A stretch of DNA of 37,509 nt, taken from assembly GCA_913055825.1 (NCBI GenBank), contig CAJXKB010000023.1, positions 1 through 37,509 of the forward strand, given 5' to 3'. The position numbers and the translations under genes are program-made. The notes below the pieces were generated by a model that saw only the letters and a list, made by a program, of their open reading frames with translations, did no database searches and was not told the DNA's origin. Positions 7,386 to 15,799 of the stretch are shown here, one piece after another. Position 1 is the stretch's first letter. Each line of letters opens with the position of its first letter. This DNA comes from an uncultured Bacteroidota bacterium. Its GTDB lineage: Bacteria; Bacteroidota; Bacteroidia; Bacteroidales; F082.

Positions 7386-8675
7386 ATGATTGATACACTA
7401 ATAATTAAAAATTTTAAGAGTTTAAAAAACGTCCGGTTTGATTTACAAAAAATCAATCTGTTTATCGGTCCTAACAACTCTGGAAAGACAAATGTTTTTA
7501 AAGCGTTGGAATATCTTTTCCATTCAATATTATCAGATAAAACTAAAATAGCCATTGAAAATTTAAGGCGTGATTACTTCAGTTTTGGTAATAAAGAAAC
7601 AACCGTTTTTAATGAGCCTATATCTTTCATTTTTTGTAAAAAGAAAGAAAAATCTTACAACTATTATATTGTTGAATTTTGGGGATTAAACAAAAATAAT
7701 CAAATTATCAAGCGGGAATTTATAGGTGAAACGACACAAGAATTACCCGATGATTTTAGTATTGGAAATTGGAAAGAATCTGAAAACTTGATTTCGACAT
7801 TTACCGTTCAGCTATTTTATTCACGAGGAATTAATTTTGATTCAATACATTACAACAGATTAAATAATTACTCATTAATATTGTTTCGGGACAAAACAGC
7901 AACAATTGTCCAAACGCAAAGTGATACGAAAGGTGTTAATAATCTGTTTGATTTTGAAAATATTGATATTGAAATAGCCAAATTTCTAAGAAGTATTTCA
8001 CAGAATATCCGCATTTATACCCCGGATCCTAATCAAATAAAAAAACCAGGATTATTGGGAACGGATGATTTTGTGAACTCAGATGCTTCAAACTTGGTTT
8101 CATTTTTTGACAACATGCGCGATTACCAGCCAGAAATATTTGCAGAAATTAAAAAGGATTTGACAGAATGTCTGCCTGAAATCAAAGATATCCGCTTTAA
8201 AAAAATAAAAATCAATAACAAAATCTCGAAACAAGTTGTGCTTTTTGATGTCTACAACAGAGGATTTCTATCCGATGAAGTATCGGAAGGAATTTTATAT
8301 TTTATGGCTTTACTTGCAATTGTACACCAGCCTTCGCCACCGAGGCTTTTGATGATTGAAGAGCCTGAAAAAGGGATTCATCCACGGAGGTTACACGAAA
8401 TAATGCATTTTATTTTTGAACTTGCCGACAAAAAAGACATTCAAATTATGCTTACCTCTCACAGCCCGCAGGTGGTCAATGAATTTGAAAACTTCCCGGA
8501 AACAATATTTGTTTTCGATAACGAAAAAGGCGAAACCAAAGTAAAAAATTTGTTAAAAGATATTATTGAACCATCCGATAAAAAATCGGATGAAAAAGGG
8601 TTCCCAAAAATAGATTATACCCAAACACTCGGTGAACACTGGATTTACGGTTTTCTGGGAGGTGTGCCGAAATGA
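7386..8675 (+). CDS. OLD/AAA_15-type ATPase, probable defence ATPase
   Basis: 429 residues with the ABC-like ATPase layout of OLD, RecF and AAA_15/AAA_21 proteins. The start MIDTLIIKNFKSLKNVRFDL is the classic N-terminal strand. Walker A is GPNNSGKT (residues 28-35). The signature-like segment is LSDEVSEGILYF, Walker B is RLLMIEEPEKGIHP and the switch His is in LTSHSPQVVNEF. The long middle insertion (about residues 60-290) is unlike its relatives that I can recall. No C-terminal TOPRIM domain is fused on. That role is probably filled by the next gene, which overlaps by ATGA. The codon use is visibly more AT-rich than phoH and purC, suggesting transfer. In known systems such as PARIS, Gabija and RloAB, similar ATPases sense phage and control a nuclease partner. 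Function here is inferred. Confidence 0.85.
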   Translation: MIDTLIIKNFKSLKNVRFDLQKINLFIGPNNSGKTNVFKALEYLFHSILSDKTKIAIENLRRDYFSFGNKETTVFNEPISFIFCKKKEKSYNYYIVEFWGLNKNNQIIKREFIGETTQELPDDFSIGNWKESENLISTFTVQLFYSRGINFDSIHYNRLNNYSLILFRDKTATIVQTQSDTKGVNNLFDFENIDIEIAKFLRSISQNIRIYTPDPNQIKKPGLLGTDDFVNSDASNLVSFFDNMRDYQPEIFAEIKKDLTECLPEIKDIRFKKIKINNKISKQVVLFDVYNRGFLSDEVSEGILYFMALLAIVHQPSPPRLLMIEEPEKGIHPRRLHEIMHFIFELADKKDIQIMLTSHSPQVVNEFENFPETIFVFDNEKGETKVKNLLKDIIEPSDKKSDEKGFPKIDYTQTLGEHWIYGFLGGVPK

Positions 8676-9250
8676 ACAGGTTGAATTACGGCTTGTTGTG
8701 CGAAGATAAGTCACATTATGTTTTTATTACAACATTTTTGGCTCTTTTCGCCCGGCAGTACAACGTGGAAATTGATTTAAACAAAGATTTCTTTTCACGT
8801 TTTAAAGCATCAAATTCCAAAGAAGTTTTAAAAAAGTTTCCCGGCACTGCTATCATTGGCTTCAGGGATTATCACCTCGATTTGTTTGTCATTGGTATTG
8901 ATTATGATGATAGGGACAGGGATAAATTTAGTATCGAAATTGATCGGTTGTACGCTCAACTCTATAACTTATTTTCTCACAAAAGCATTATCATGTTTCC
9001 TGTTCAGGCTATTGAGCATTGGTTACTTTATATTCAATATCATATTTCTCACCCGAAGTCAACAAAAAATATTTCCTTCGAGCAAATTCCAAGAAAAGAA
9101 GCAAAGATTCAAATTTATGGTTTGAAATATGTATTCGATAATCAGGAGTTAATAAGGGACCTTGTCAATAAGATGGATGTAAACTGGCTAATCAGTCGAT
9201 CGGAAAGTTTTAGAAGATTTCATTACGATTTAAAAAAGTTCTTTATCTAA
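8672..9250 (+). CDS. DUF4276/TOPRIM-like protein, partner of the ATPase
   Basis: 192 residues. The start overlaps the ATPase stop (ATGA), so the two are translationally coupled. The N-terminus has a strand ending in an acidic residue ([13 protein letters not shown], Glu11). A second strand ends in [13 protein letters not shown] (Asp77, Asp79, Asp80). Together these give the E...DxD arrangement of a TOPRIM nuclease fold. [11 protein letters not shown] (Glu115) matches the conserved ExWLL segment of DUF4276-type proteins. These are the small partners of AAA ATPases in several putative defence pairs (RloB, AriB of PARIS and others). No membrane segments. Predicted to be the effector, perhaps cutting tRNA or DNA when released by the ATPase. 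The family match is by eye and moderate. Confidence 0.65.
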   Translation: MNRLNYGLLCEDKSHYVFITTFLALFARQYNVEIDLNKDFFSRFKASNSKEVLKKFPGTAIIGFRDYHLDLFVIGIDYDDRDRDKFSIEIDRLYAQLYNLFSHKSIIMFPVQAIEHWLLYIQYHISHPKSTKNISFEQIPRKEAKIQIYGLKYVFDNQELIRDLVNKMDVNWLISRSESFRRFHYDLKKFFI

Positions 9251-9263
9251 AATAATAGTAAAA

Positions 9264-10229
9264 ATGACAGCTGAAGCCATTACCCACACCAATTTTAATT
9301 TCCCAAAACAAAAAAGCCTGTACCACGGCAAAGTACGCGATGTTTATAATATTGATGATCAATATCTTGTTATGGTTGCCACCGACCGTATCTCGGCTTT
9401 TGACGTGGTGCTGCCACGCGGAATTCCTTTCAAAGGACAGGTACTTAACCAAATTGCCTCCAGGTTTCTGGATGCCACGGCCGATATTGTCCCCAACTGG
9501 AAAATAGCTACGCCCGACCCCATGGTGACCATTGGCCGCTATTGCAAGCCTTTCCCGGTGGAAATGATTATCCGTGGCTACCTCACTGGCAGTTCCTGGC
9601 GGACTTATCAAAAAGGGGCACGCGAAATTTGCGGGGTGCCAATACCCGATGGATTAAAAGAACATCAGAAGTTCCATGAACCTATTATTACGCCTACCAC
9701 AAAAGCCGACGAAGGCCATGATGAGGATATTTCCAAATATGAAATTATCAGGCAGGGTCTGATTTCAGAAAAAGATTATTCCCTTATGGAAGCTTTTACA
9801 CACAAGCTTTTTGAGCGAGGAAGCCAAATGGCAGCCGCAAAAGGATTGATTTTGGTAGATACGAAATATGAATTCGGGAAAGCCGGAGACCAGATTTATC
9901 TTATCGATGAAATCCATACGCCCGATTCGTCACGATATTTTTATGCTGACGGATATCAGGAACGTTTTGATAAAGGAGAGTCACAAAAACAACTGTCCAA
10001 GGAATTTGTTCGTGAATGGCTGATGAAAAACGGTTTTCAGGGAAAAACCGGACAAAAAGTACCGGAGATGACAGATACTTTTGTAAAACAGGTATCTGAT
10101 AGGTATATAGAGCTTTATGAACACATTACAGGAGAGCCTTTTATTGCCGATGAGTCGAAAAACATCACCGAAAGGATTGAAAAAAATATTCGGATATTTT
10201 TGGAAGAACAAGGTGAAATAATGCCTTAG
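9264..10229 (+). CDS. purC: Phosphoribosylaminoimidazole-succinocarboxamide synthase (PurC)
   Basis: 321 residues, the long form of SAICAR synthetase. It ligates aspartate to CAIR with ATP in purine synthesis. Visible landmarks are [11 protein letters not shown] (ATP-binding loop), [35 protein letters not shown] and [10 protein letters not shown]. The [14 protein letters not shown] segment closes the active site. The gene begins 13 bases after the TOPRIM-like gene and has no -7 box of its own. It is therefore probably transcribed from the accessory pair's promoter or from phoH. That is unusual for an essential purine gene and fits an insertion into an ancestral phoH-purC pair. Start at 9264 is preceded by an A-rich stretch. 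Confidence 0.97.
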   Translation: MTAEAITHTNFNFPKQKSLYHGKVRDVYNIDDQYLVMVATDRISAFDVVLPRGIPFKGQVLNQIASRFLDATADIVPNWKIATPDPMVTIGRYCKPFPVEMIIRGYLTGSSWRTYQKGAREICGVPIPDGLKEHQKFHEPIITPTTKADEGHDEDISKYEIIRQGLISEKDYSLMEAFTHKLFERGSQMAAAKGLILVDTKYEFGKAGDQIYLIDEIHTPDSSRYFYADGYQERFDKGESQKQLSKEFVREWLMKNGFQGKTGQKVPEMTDTFVKQVSDRYIELYEHITGEPFIADESKNITERIEKNIRIFLEEQGEIMP

Positions 10230-10239
10230 TGAAAAAGAA

Positions 10240-10848
10240 ATGAACGAAAAAGAAATATTAGCAGAATACCTGCCATCAGCAGCCATTGACCCTGTTTATC
10301 ACTGGATTATACGTTATAAAATTCATTTGACGATTACAAGAATCCGCAGTACCAAACTGGGCGACTATCGTCCGCCCGGACAAAAACCCTACCACCGGAT
10401 CAGCGTCAATTACAACCTTAACCCTTATGCCTTTCTCATCACTTTTATTCATGAGCTGGCTCACCTGAAAACCTTTAAAAAGTTTGGTCATAACCGACAG
10501 CCTCACGGAAAAGAATGGAAAAGTATGTACCGGCAACTTATGGAGGAAATCCTTGTAAAAAATATTTTTCCGACTGATGTGGAGACCGCCGTCAGAAATC
10601 ATCTTAAAAATATTAAAGCTTCCAGTTTTGCTGATGTGGAGCTTACGCGGATATTACAGCAGTACGACAAAAACAAAGAAACCCGCGTGGAAGACCTCCC
10701 ACAAGGTGCTGTTTTCCTGTTTCAGTCACATCGTAAATTTGAAGTGCTTTCAAGGGTGCGGACCCGATATAAATGCCGTGAACTTGCTACTGACAAAGTG
10801 TATTTGTTTCATGCTTTAACACCGATTGAACCCTTGAAAAAAGAATAA
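10240..10848 (+). CDS. SprT-like zinc metalloprotease domain protein
   Basis: 202 residues. The zinc motif HELAH in FIHELAHLKTFKKFGH (residues about 68-83), with a downstream His in QPHGKEWKSMY, is the SprT/Wss1-like HExxH arrangement. The E. coli relative SprT is uncharacterised, while eukaryotic Spartan cleaves DNA-protein crosslinks. The C-terminal 80 residues (FRSHRKFEVLSRVRTRYKC-type region) look like the small beta domain that follows the protease core. Only one Cys is visible in the tail, so the zinc ribbon of E. coli SprT is not evident. It starts 10 bases after purC, probably in the same transcript. Adjacency to manC downstream is, from memory, recurrent in Bacteroidota. Confidence 0.85.
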   Translation: MNEKEILAEYLPSAAIDPVYHWIIRYKIHLTITRIRSTKLGDYRPPGQKPYHRISVNYNLNPYAFLITFIHELAHLKTFKKFGHNRQPHGKEWKSMYRQLMEEILVKNIFPTDVETAVRNHLKNIKASSFADVELTRILQQYDKNKETRVEDLPQGAVFLFQSHRKFEVLSRVRTRYKCRELATDKVYLFHALTPIEPLKKE

Positions 10849-10879
10849 AATTACTTCCGGCTTTTCCAATTAATAAAAA

Positions 10880-10921
10880 TGAAGCAAGGATTTATCCCTC
10901 TTTTCTCTTATTTTTGCTTCA
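10880..10921. promoter_or_regulatory. 8-bp inverted repeat spanning the manC promoter
   Basis: TGAAGCAA (10880-10887) and TTGCTTCA (10914-10921) are perfect inverted repeats 26 nt apart. The right arm overlaps the last three bases of the -7 box. It could be an operator or an RNA stem. Chance is not excluded. Confidence 0.3.
10909..10916 (+). promoter_or_regulatory. -7 box TATTTTTG for manC
   Basis: Exact TAnnTTTG match 20 nt before the manC ATG at 10937. Confidence 0.6.
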
Positions 10922-10936
10922 CCTAACAAAATAACA

Positions 10937-12025
10937 ATGGACAACTATTATTGTGTGATTATGGCCGGCGGAGTAGGCTCACGCTTTTGGCCTATGAGCA
11001 AAACAGCTCATCCCAAGCAATTTATGGATGTTTTGGGAACCGGAAAAACACTGATTCAATTGACTTTTGATCGTTTTAAAAAAATTTTACCGGCAAAAAA
11101 TATTTACATCGTCACCAACGAAATTTACAAAAAACTTGTGTTGGAACAATTACCTGAGGTTACTGAAAAACAAGTGCTTTGTGAACCTTCACGGCGAAAT
11201 ACTGCGCCCTGTATTGCATATGCCAACTACAAAATAAGGGAAGAGAATAAAGATGCCATTATTGTGGTGGCCCCTTCTGACCACATTATCTTAAAAGAAA
11301 ACGAATTCGTGCGCGATATTAAAACAGCCATGAAAGCTGCTGAACAAAACGACTGGCTGATTACACTGGGCATCCGTCCCGGCCGTCCCGACACGGGTTA
11401 TGGCTATATCCAGTTTGAAGACGAAAAGGTTTATCCCGCAGATGACCGTTTGCGAAAAGTGAAAACCTTTACTGAAAAACCCAACCTTGAAATTGCTAAA
11501 TCTTTTTTGGCCAGTGGCGATTTTCTGTGGAATTCGGGTATCTTTATATGGTCATTGAAAAGCATTATGGATGCCTTCAACAGTTATTTGAGCGATGTGG
11601 ATACCTTGTTTAAAAAAGGTATTGGCAAATACAATACGACCAATGAGGAGGCTTTTATCAATGAAACTTACGCGGTTTGCAAAAATATTTCCATCGACTA
11701 TGGTGTGATGGAAAAAGCTGACAACGTGTACGTTTTGAGTGTCGATTTTGGCTGGTCCGATTTGGGCACTTGGGGCTCGCTTTATGCTATCCGCAAAAAA
11801 GACGAAAACCAAAATACCGTAGTAGGCAATAACGTGATGATGTATGATACCAAAAATAGTATTGTACATGTTCCAGATGACAAACTGGTTGTACTTCAGG
11901 GACTTGACGATTATATCGTGGTGGAACAAGATAATGTACTACTGATTTGTCGCAAAGAAGATGAACAACAGATCAGAACTTTTGTGAATGATGTAAAGGT
12001 GGAAAAAGGCGAGAAATATGTTTGA
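10937..12025 (+). CDS. manC: Mannose-1-phosphate guanylyltransferase
   Basis: 362 residues. It makes GDP-mannose from mannose 1-phosphate and GTP. The nucleotide-binding signature is VIMAGGVGSRFWPMSK, with Lys in HPKQFMD. EPSRRNTAPCIAYA and VVAPSDHII follow, then FTEKP and FLWNSGIFIW, and the C-terminal VDFGWSDLGTWGSL region. It lacks the fused phosphomannose isomerase domain of the long bifunctional form, so isomerisation must be done by another protein. GDP-mannose feeds surface polysaccharide and O-antigen-like glycans. The next gene, a PorZ homologue, begins 27 bases downstream, so both are likely expressed together from the box at 10909. Confidence 0.96.
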   Translation: MDNYYCVIMAGGVGSRFWPMSKTAHPKQFMDVLGTGKTLIQLTFDRFKKILPAKNIYIVTNEIYKKLVLEQLPEVTEKQVLCEPSRRNTAPCIAYANYKIREENKDAIIVVAPSDHIILKENEFVRDIKTAMKAAEQNDWLITLGIRPGRPDTGYGYIQFEDEKVYPADDRLRKVKTFTEKPNLEIAKSFLASGDFLWNSGIFIWSLKSIMDAFNSYLSDVDTLFKKGIGKYNTTNEEAFINETYAVCKNISIDYGVMEKADNVYVLSVDFGWSDLGTWGSLYAIRKKDENQNTVVGNNVMMYDTKNSIVHVPDDKLVVLQGLDDYIVVEQDNVLLICRKEDEQQIRTFVNDVKVEKGEKYV

Positions 12026-12052
12026 TTAATCAGTAAAAAAGCTCAACGTTCC

Positions 12053-14386
12053 ATGAGGAAATTTTATCTTGCAACCCTGTTTTTTTCCTTTTTAGTTTTA
12101 GGAAATATTTCAGCTCAGGGCATTGGTATAGGCCAATGGCAAACTCATCTGACATATCAAAAAGTAATTGATGTGGCGGAAGGGAGTTCGCTCATCTATG
12201 CCGCCACACCGTACAGCTTATTTACTTATAATCCTGATGATAACCGGGTCGCCCCTTTTGATAAGGTAAAAGGCCTCAATGATGTTGGAATCAGCAAAAT
12301 AGCTTACAGCAAACAAAATCATATCCTGCTTGTGGCATATACCGATGCCAACATCGATTTAATTAACGATAACGGGGAGGTAACAAATATTCCGGATATT
12401 TTTAACAAAGAGATGTTAGGTGTAAAAACCATTAACAACATTTTTTTTCTTGATCACTTTGCTTATTTATCATGTAGTTTCGGAATTGTGGTACTGGATG
12501 TTGCCCGTCAGGAGATTCAAGATACTTATTATATAGGACCCAACGGAAAAGCACTTGATGTGATGGACGTTACCGCTAACGACACTGCTTTTTTTGCTGC
12601 TACCAAGTCTGGATTGTATGTTGCCAACCGTAAGGCCGGAAATCTGGCAGACTTTCACTTTTGGCACCGGATAAATGATATTGCAAATCCAGGTGAGGCT
12701 TTTAATCAGGTATGCGCTTTTGATAATAGGATATATGCCAATTATTATGCCGGTGGATGGGATGGCGATACGCTTTATGTTTTCGACGGAAAGCAATGGA
12801 AAGATTTTTTGCCGGGTAACCATGAGCGGCACCACGAAATAAATGTGGAGGAAGATGTCATGTTCGTTGTTAACCGCTATTCGGTAAAAGCTTACGATAC
12901 TTCCGGAAAAGAAATTTTATTTATTGGCCCGGTACAGGGCGAATCCATTGAGCCGCTCGCTGCCGGGGGAAATGTAAACCAAGCAGTTTGGGTAGCAACC
13001 ACCCGGCATGGTTTACTAAAAGTAACGCCCGGCGGAACAGGGGAGTTCATCAAACCTGACGGGCCTGGAAGTCAGAATGTATTTGCGTTGGATGCAGCAG
13101 GAGATAATATTTGGGTGGTGCCCGGCGGCTATCATTCCGATTGGTCAAAAGCTTATATCCACGATGGTATTTTTGCTTACGCAGATGGCCAATGGACTAA
13201 TTACGATAATTCAAATACACCGGCGCTGGATAGTATCAGCGACATGGTAAGCGTAAAAGCCGATCCCGAAAACCCCGGAACAGCTTATGTGGGAACATGG
13301 CAGGACGGAATTCTAAAATTTGAAGGAGGACATCTGACTAAAATTTACACACCCGCAAACAGCACCCTCGGGCCCTGGCTTAAAGATCCCAGATATGTGA
13401 ACATCAGCGGTATGTATTATGACGATCAACATGACCTTTGGGTGGCTAACACTGGCGCCCGGAATATTTTGTCTGTTTTGAAAAACGATGGAAACTGGAA
13501 ATCATTCTATCTTGGCAACAGCCTCAGCGGCATCGATGTAGCTTCATTGATGGTAGATGCCTACAACCAAATTTGGATCCGCAAAAGAAATAACGGTATG
13601 CTCATCGTATATTCTTTTAATAATACAATAGATGACGCCTCCGACGACCGCGTAAAGGTGCTGAATTCATCCCGTGGCAACGGTGATATTCCGGGAAGTA
13701 CGGTTTACAGCATGGCCAATGATCGCAACGGGGCAGTGTGGGTTGGTACCGATAAAGGAGTGGCTGTATTTTACAGTCCTGACGAAATTTTTAATTCGGG
13801 GAGTGATTTTGATGCACAACAAATTCTTGTCCCAAGAAATGATGGTTCCGGTTTAGCCGATCTTTTGCTCGTAACCGAAACTGTTACTGCCATTGCCGTG
13901 GATGGTGCCAATCAAAAATGGATCGGCACGAAACGTGCCGGTGTATTTTTGCTTTCACCGGATGGTTTAAAGCAAATCCATCATTTTACAGCTGAAAACA
14001 GCCCGCTGCTTTCTGATGCTATTACCGGGATAACCATCGATGCCGACGGTGAAGTGTTTATTGGTACCGATAAAGGACTTATATCATATCGGGGAACGGC
14101 TACCACCGGTCATAAAGCCAATACTGACGTATATGCATTTCCCAATCCGGTACGCCCCGATTATGCAGGTCCCATTGCCATCAAAGGCTTAGTGACAGAT
14201 GCTTCCGTAAAAATAACCGATTCGTATGGAAACCTGGTGTTTGAAACAACAGCACAGGGCGGACAAGCCATTTGGAACGGCAAGAATTTTGATGGCCATC
14301 GCGTAGCTTCCGGAGTGTACCTGGTTTTTATTACAAATAACGACGGGTCACAAAGCATGGTCACCAAAATTTTGATTATAAGATGA
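12053..14386 (+). CDS. porZ: PorZ-like beta-propeller protein of the type IX secretion system
   Basis: 777 residues, almost exactly the length of Porphyromonas gingivalis PorZ. It has a signal peptide (FYLATLFFSFLVLGNISAQ), then IGQWQTHLTYQKVIDVAEG, which matches the opening propeller of PorZ. Repeated propeller blades of the W-V-G/A-T-D-G type follow (WVATTRHGLLKV, AVWVGTDKGVAVF, KWIGTKRAGVFLL, VFIGTDKGLISY). The C-terminus is a type IX sorting domain with YAFPNPVRPDY, GHRVASGVYLVFI and the terminal KILIIR. PorZ is part of the attachment complex with PorU at the cell surface and presents anionic LPS to the sortase. Placement after manC fits a mannose-containing LPS. It could instead be another propeller protein with a sorting domain, but length and N-terminus favour PorZ. 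Confidence 0.78.
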   Translation: MRKFYLATLFFSFLVLGNISAQGIGIGQWQTHLTYQKVIDVAEGSSLIYAATPYSLFTYNPDDNRVAPFDKVKGLNDVGISKIAYSKQNHILLVAYTDANIDLINDNGEVTNIPDIFNKEMLGVKTINNIFFLDHFAYLSCSFGIVVLDVARQEIQDTYYIGPNGKALDVMDVTANDTAFFAATKSGLYVANRKAGNLADFHFWHRINDIANPGEAFNQVCAFDNRIYANYYAGGWDGDTLYVFDGKQWKDFLPGNHERHHEINVEEDVMFVVNRYSVKAYDTSGKEILFIGPVQGESIEPLAAGGNVNQAVWVATTRHGLLKVTPGGTGEFIKPDGPGSQNVFALDAAGDNIWVVPGGYHSDWSKAYIHDGIFAYADGQWTNYDNSNTPALDSISDMVSVKADPENPGTAYVGTWQDGILKFEGGHLTKIYTPANSTLGPWLKDPRYVNISGMYYDDQHDLWVANTGARNILSVLKNDGNWKSFYLGNSLSGIDVASLMVDAYNQIWIRKRNNGMLIVYSFNNTIDDASDDRVKVLNSSRGNGDIPGSTVYSMANDRNGAVWVGTDKGVAVFYSPDEIFNSGSDFDAQQILVPRNDGSGLADLLLVTETVTAIAVDGANQKWIGTKRAGVFLLSPDGLKQIHHFTAENSPLLSDAITGITIDADGEVFIGTDKGLISYRGTATTGHKANTDVYAFPNPVRPDYAGPIAIKGLVTDASVKITDSYGNLVFETTAQGGQAIWNGKNFDGHRVASGVYLVFITNNDGSQSMVTKILIIR

Positions 14387-15111
14387 TTGTAAAAAGTCGT
14401 GGTATTGTATTTCAGCAATTCAAATATGCTGACACTTCGTTAATTGTAAAAATATTTACCGAAGAGTTGGGTATGCGGTCGTATATGGTGAAAGGCGTGA
14501 GGAGCAAAAAAGCAAAATTCAAGCCATCACTTTTTGAACCCCTTACACTGCTGGAAATGCAGGTGTACAACAAACCCAATCAAAACCTTCAGCATATTAA
14601 AGAGGCACGGGTAACTTACCAGTGGCATCACATTTCGTTTTCCATCGAGAAACAAACGGTACTTTTATTTTTAGATGAAATTTTATATAAAACCGTTCGT
14701 GAGGAAAGTCCCAATAAAGAGTTGTTTCAGTGGATATTCCATCAACTCAGCTGGTTCGATCTGGAAGAACAGCATTTTATCAACTTCCATCTGTTTTTTA
14801 TGCTACAGCTTACCCGGTTTCTGGGCTTTTATCCCAAAAATGAATATTTTAAAAGCACATCGGACCTGGTTTTTGACATGCAGGAAGGACATTTCAGCAG
14901 GCATCGGCCTTTTCATCCCTATTTCATTGAAAAAGATACGGCACAAAATTTATTATTACTGTTGCAAAGCTCACTCAACACGTTAAAAAATTTCCATATC
15001 AGCAACCAAAAGCGCCGGCAACTGCTCGACATGCTGGTTTCCTACTATCAGTTACATCTGCCCGAATTGGGAAAAATTAAGTCGTTGGAGATTTTAAGGA
15101 TGATCGCCTGA
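14383..15111 (+). CDS. recO: DNA repair protein RecO
   Basis: 242 residues. The N-terminal OB fold begins MIVKSRGIVFQQFKYADTS, continues with LIVKIFTEELGMRSYMVKGVR, and has the typical FEPLTLLEMQVYNKPNQNL loop. The helical C-terminal part (residues about 85-235) lacks a clear four-Cys zinc ribbon, as in many Bacteroidota RecO proteins. RecO helps RecR load RecA onto SSB-coated single-stranded DNA in gap repair. Its ATG overlaps the porZ stop by four bases (ATGA), so translation is coupled to porZ. The 3' end overlaps the 3' end of the converging lipB by 35 bases. Confidence 0.93.
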   Translation: MIVKSRGIVFQQFKYADTSLIVKIFTEELGMRSYMVKGVRSKKAKFKPSLFEPLTLLEMQVYNKPNQNLQHIKEARVTYQWHHISFSIEKQTVLLFLDEILYKTVREESPNKELFQWIFHQLSWFDLEEQHFINFHLFFMLQLTRFLGFYPKNEYFKSTSDLVFDMQEGHFSRHRPFHPYFIEKDTAQNLLLLLQSSLNTLKNFHISNQKRRQLLDMLVSYYQLHLPELGKIKSLEILRMIA

Positions 15112-15790
15112 TCATTATCTCTTGTTCAAACAGCGTTTCAAATTCTTCAATCAAATATTCTTTTACCTCTTTCATTTCCACCGTATGCCCCAACTCCTTT
15201 TGTAGTGAAGTAACTCCTTTATCGGTAATCCCGCAAGGGATAATATGAGAAAAATACTCCAGGTCGGTATTAACGTTCAGGGCAAATCCATGCATACTTA
15301 CCTTGTTGTGGATACGCATGCCGATAGCGGCAATTTTTCGGACGTTGGGTTTCCCGGCATCAATCCATACGCCTGTGGCATGTTCTATTCGAGAGGCGAA
15401 AATACCATAATGTTTTAATGTTCTGATGATAACTGCTTCTATTTGAAAAACAAAATCTTTAATGGACAACGTAAAAGTATCCAGATCGAAGATAGGATAG
15501 CCCACCAACTGACCGGGTCCGTGAAAAGTAATGTCGCCACCACGGTCGATGGGCTGAAAGGTAGCTCCTATCTTCCGGAGCATCTCATCATTAATGAGCA
15601 GATGTTCACGGTTGCCGCTTTTACCCAAAGTGTAAACTGGTGGATGCTCACAAAAAAGCAAATAATTTTTATGAGTTATCCCCTCTTTTTTTGCCTCCAG
15701 CACCGACTGAAACAACTGTTTTTGATAATCCCAGGCTTGTTGATATGCTATCCTGCCGAGGTCTTCCAAAATGATTTTTTCTTTGGACAT
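15077..15790 (-). CDS. lipB: Octanoyltransferase (LipB)
   Basis: 237 residues on the minus strand. It moves octanoate from acyl carrier protein to the lipoyl domains of 2-oxoacid dehydrogenases and glycine cleavage H protein. Landmarks are LLFCEHPPVYTLGKSG, RGGDITFHGPGQLVGYPIFD, the Lys of VRKIAAIGMRI and the catalytic Cys of HIIPCGITDKGVTSL. Lys and Cys form the acyl-transfer dyad. The ATG is 9 bases after the lipA stop, so lipA and lipB form one operon transcribed from 16682. The C-terminus after the catalytic domain is a charged helix with the end RRSSLKSPTT, encoded in the region overlapping recO. Confidence 0.95.
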   Translation of the reverse strand: MSKEKIILEDLGRIAYQQAWDYQKQLFQSVLEAKKEGITHKNYLLFCEHPPVYTLGKSGNREHLLINDEMLRKIGATFQPIDRGGDITFHGPGQLVGYPIFDLDTFTLSIKDFVFQIEAVIIRTLKHYGIFASRIEHATGVWIDAGKPNVRKIAAIGMRIHNKVSMHGFALNVNTDLEYFSHIIPCGITDKGVTSLQKELGHTVEMKEVKEYLIEEFETLFEQEIMIRRSSLKSPTT

Positions 15791-15799
15791 TGGTGTTTG

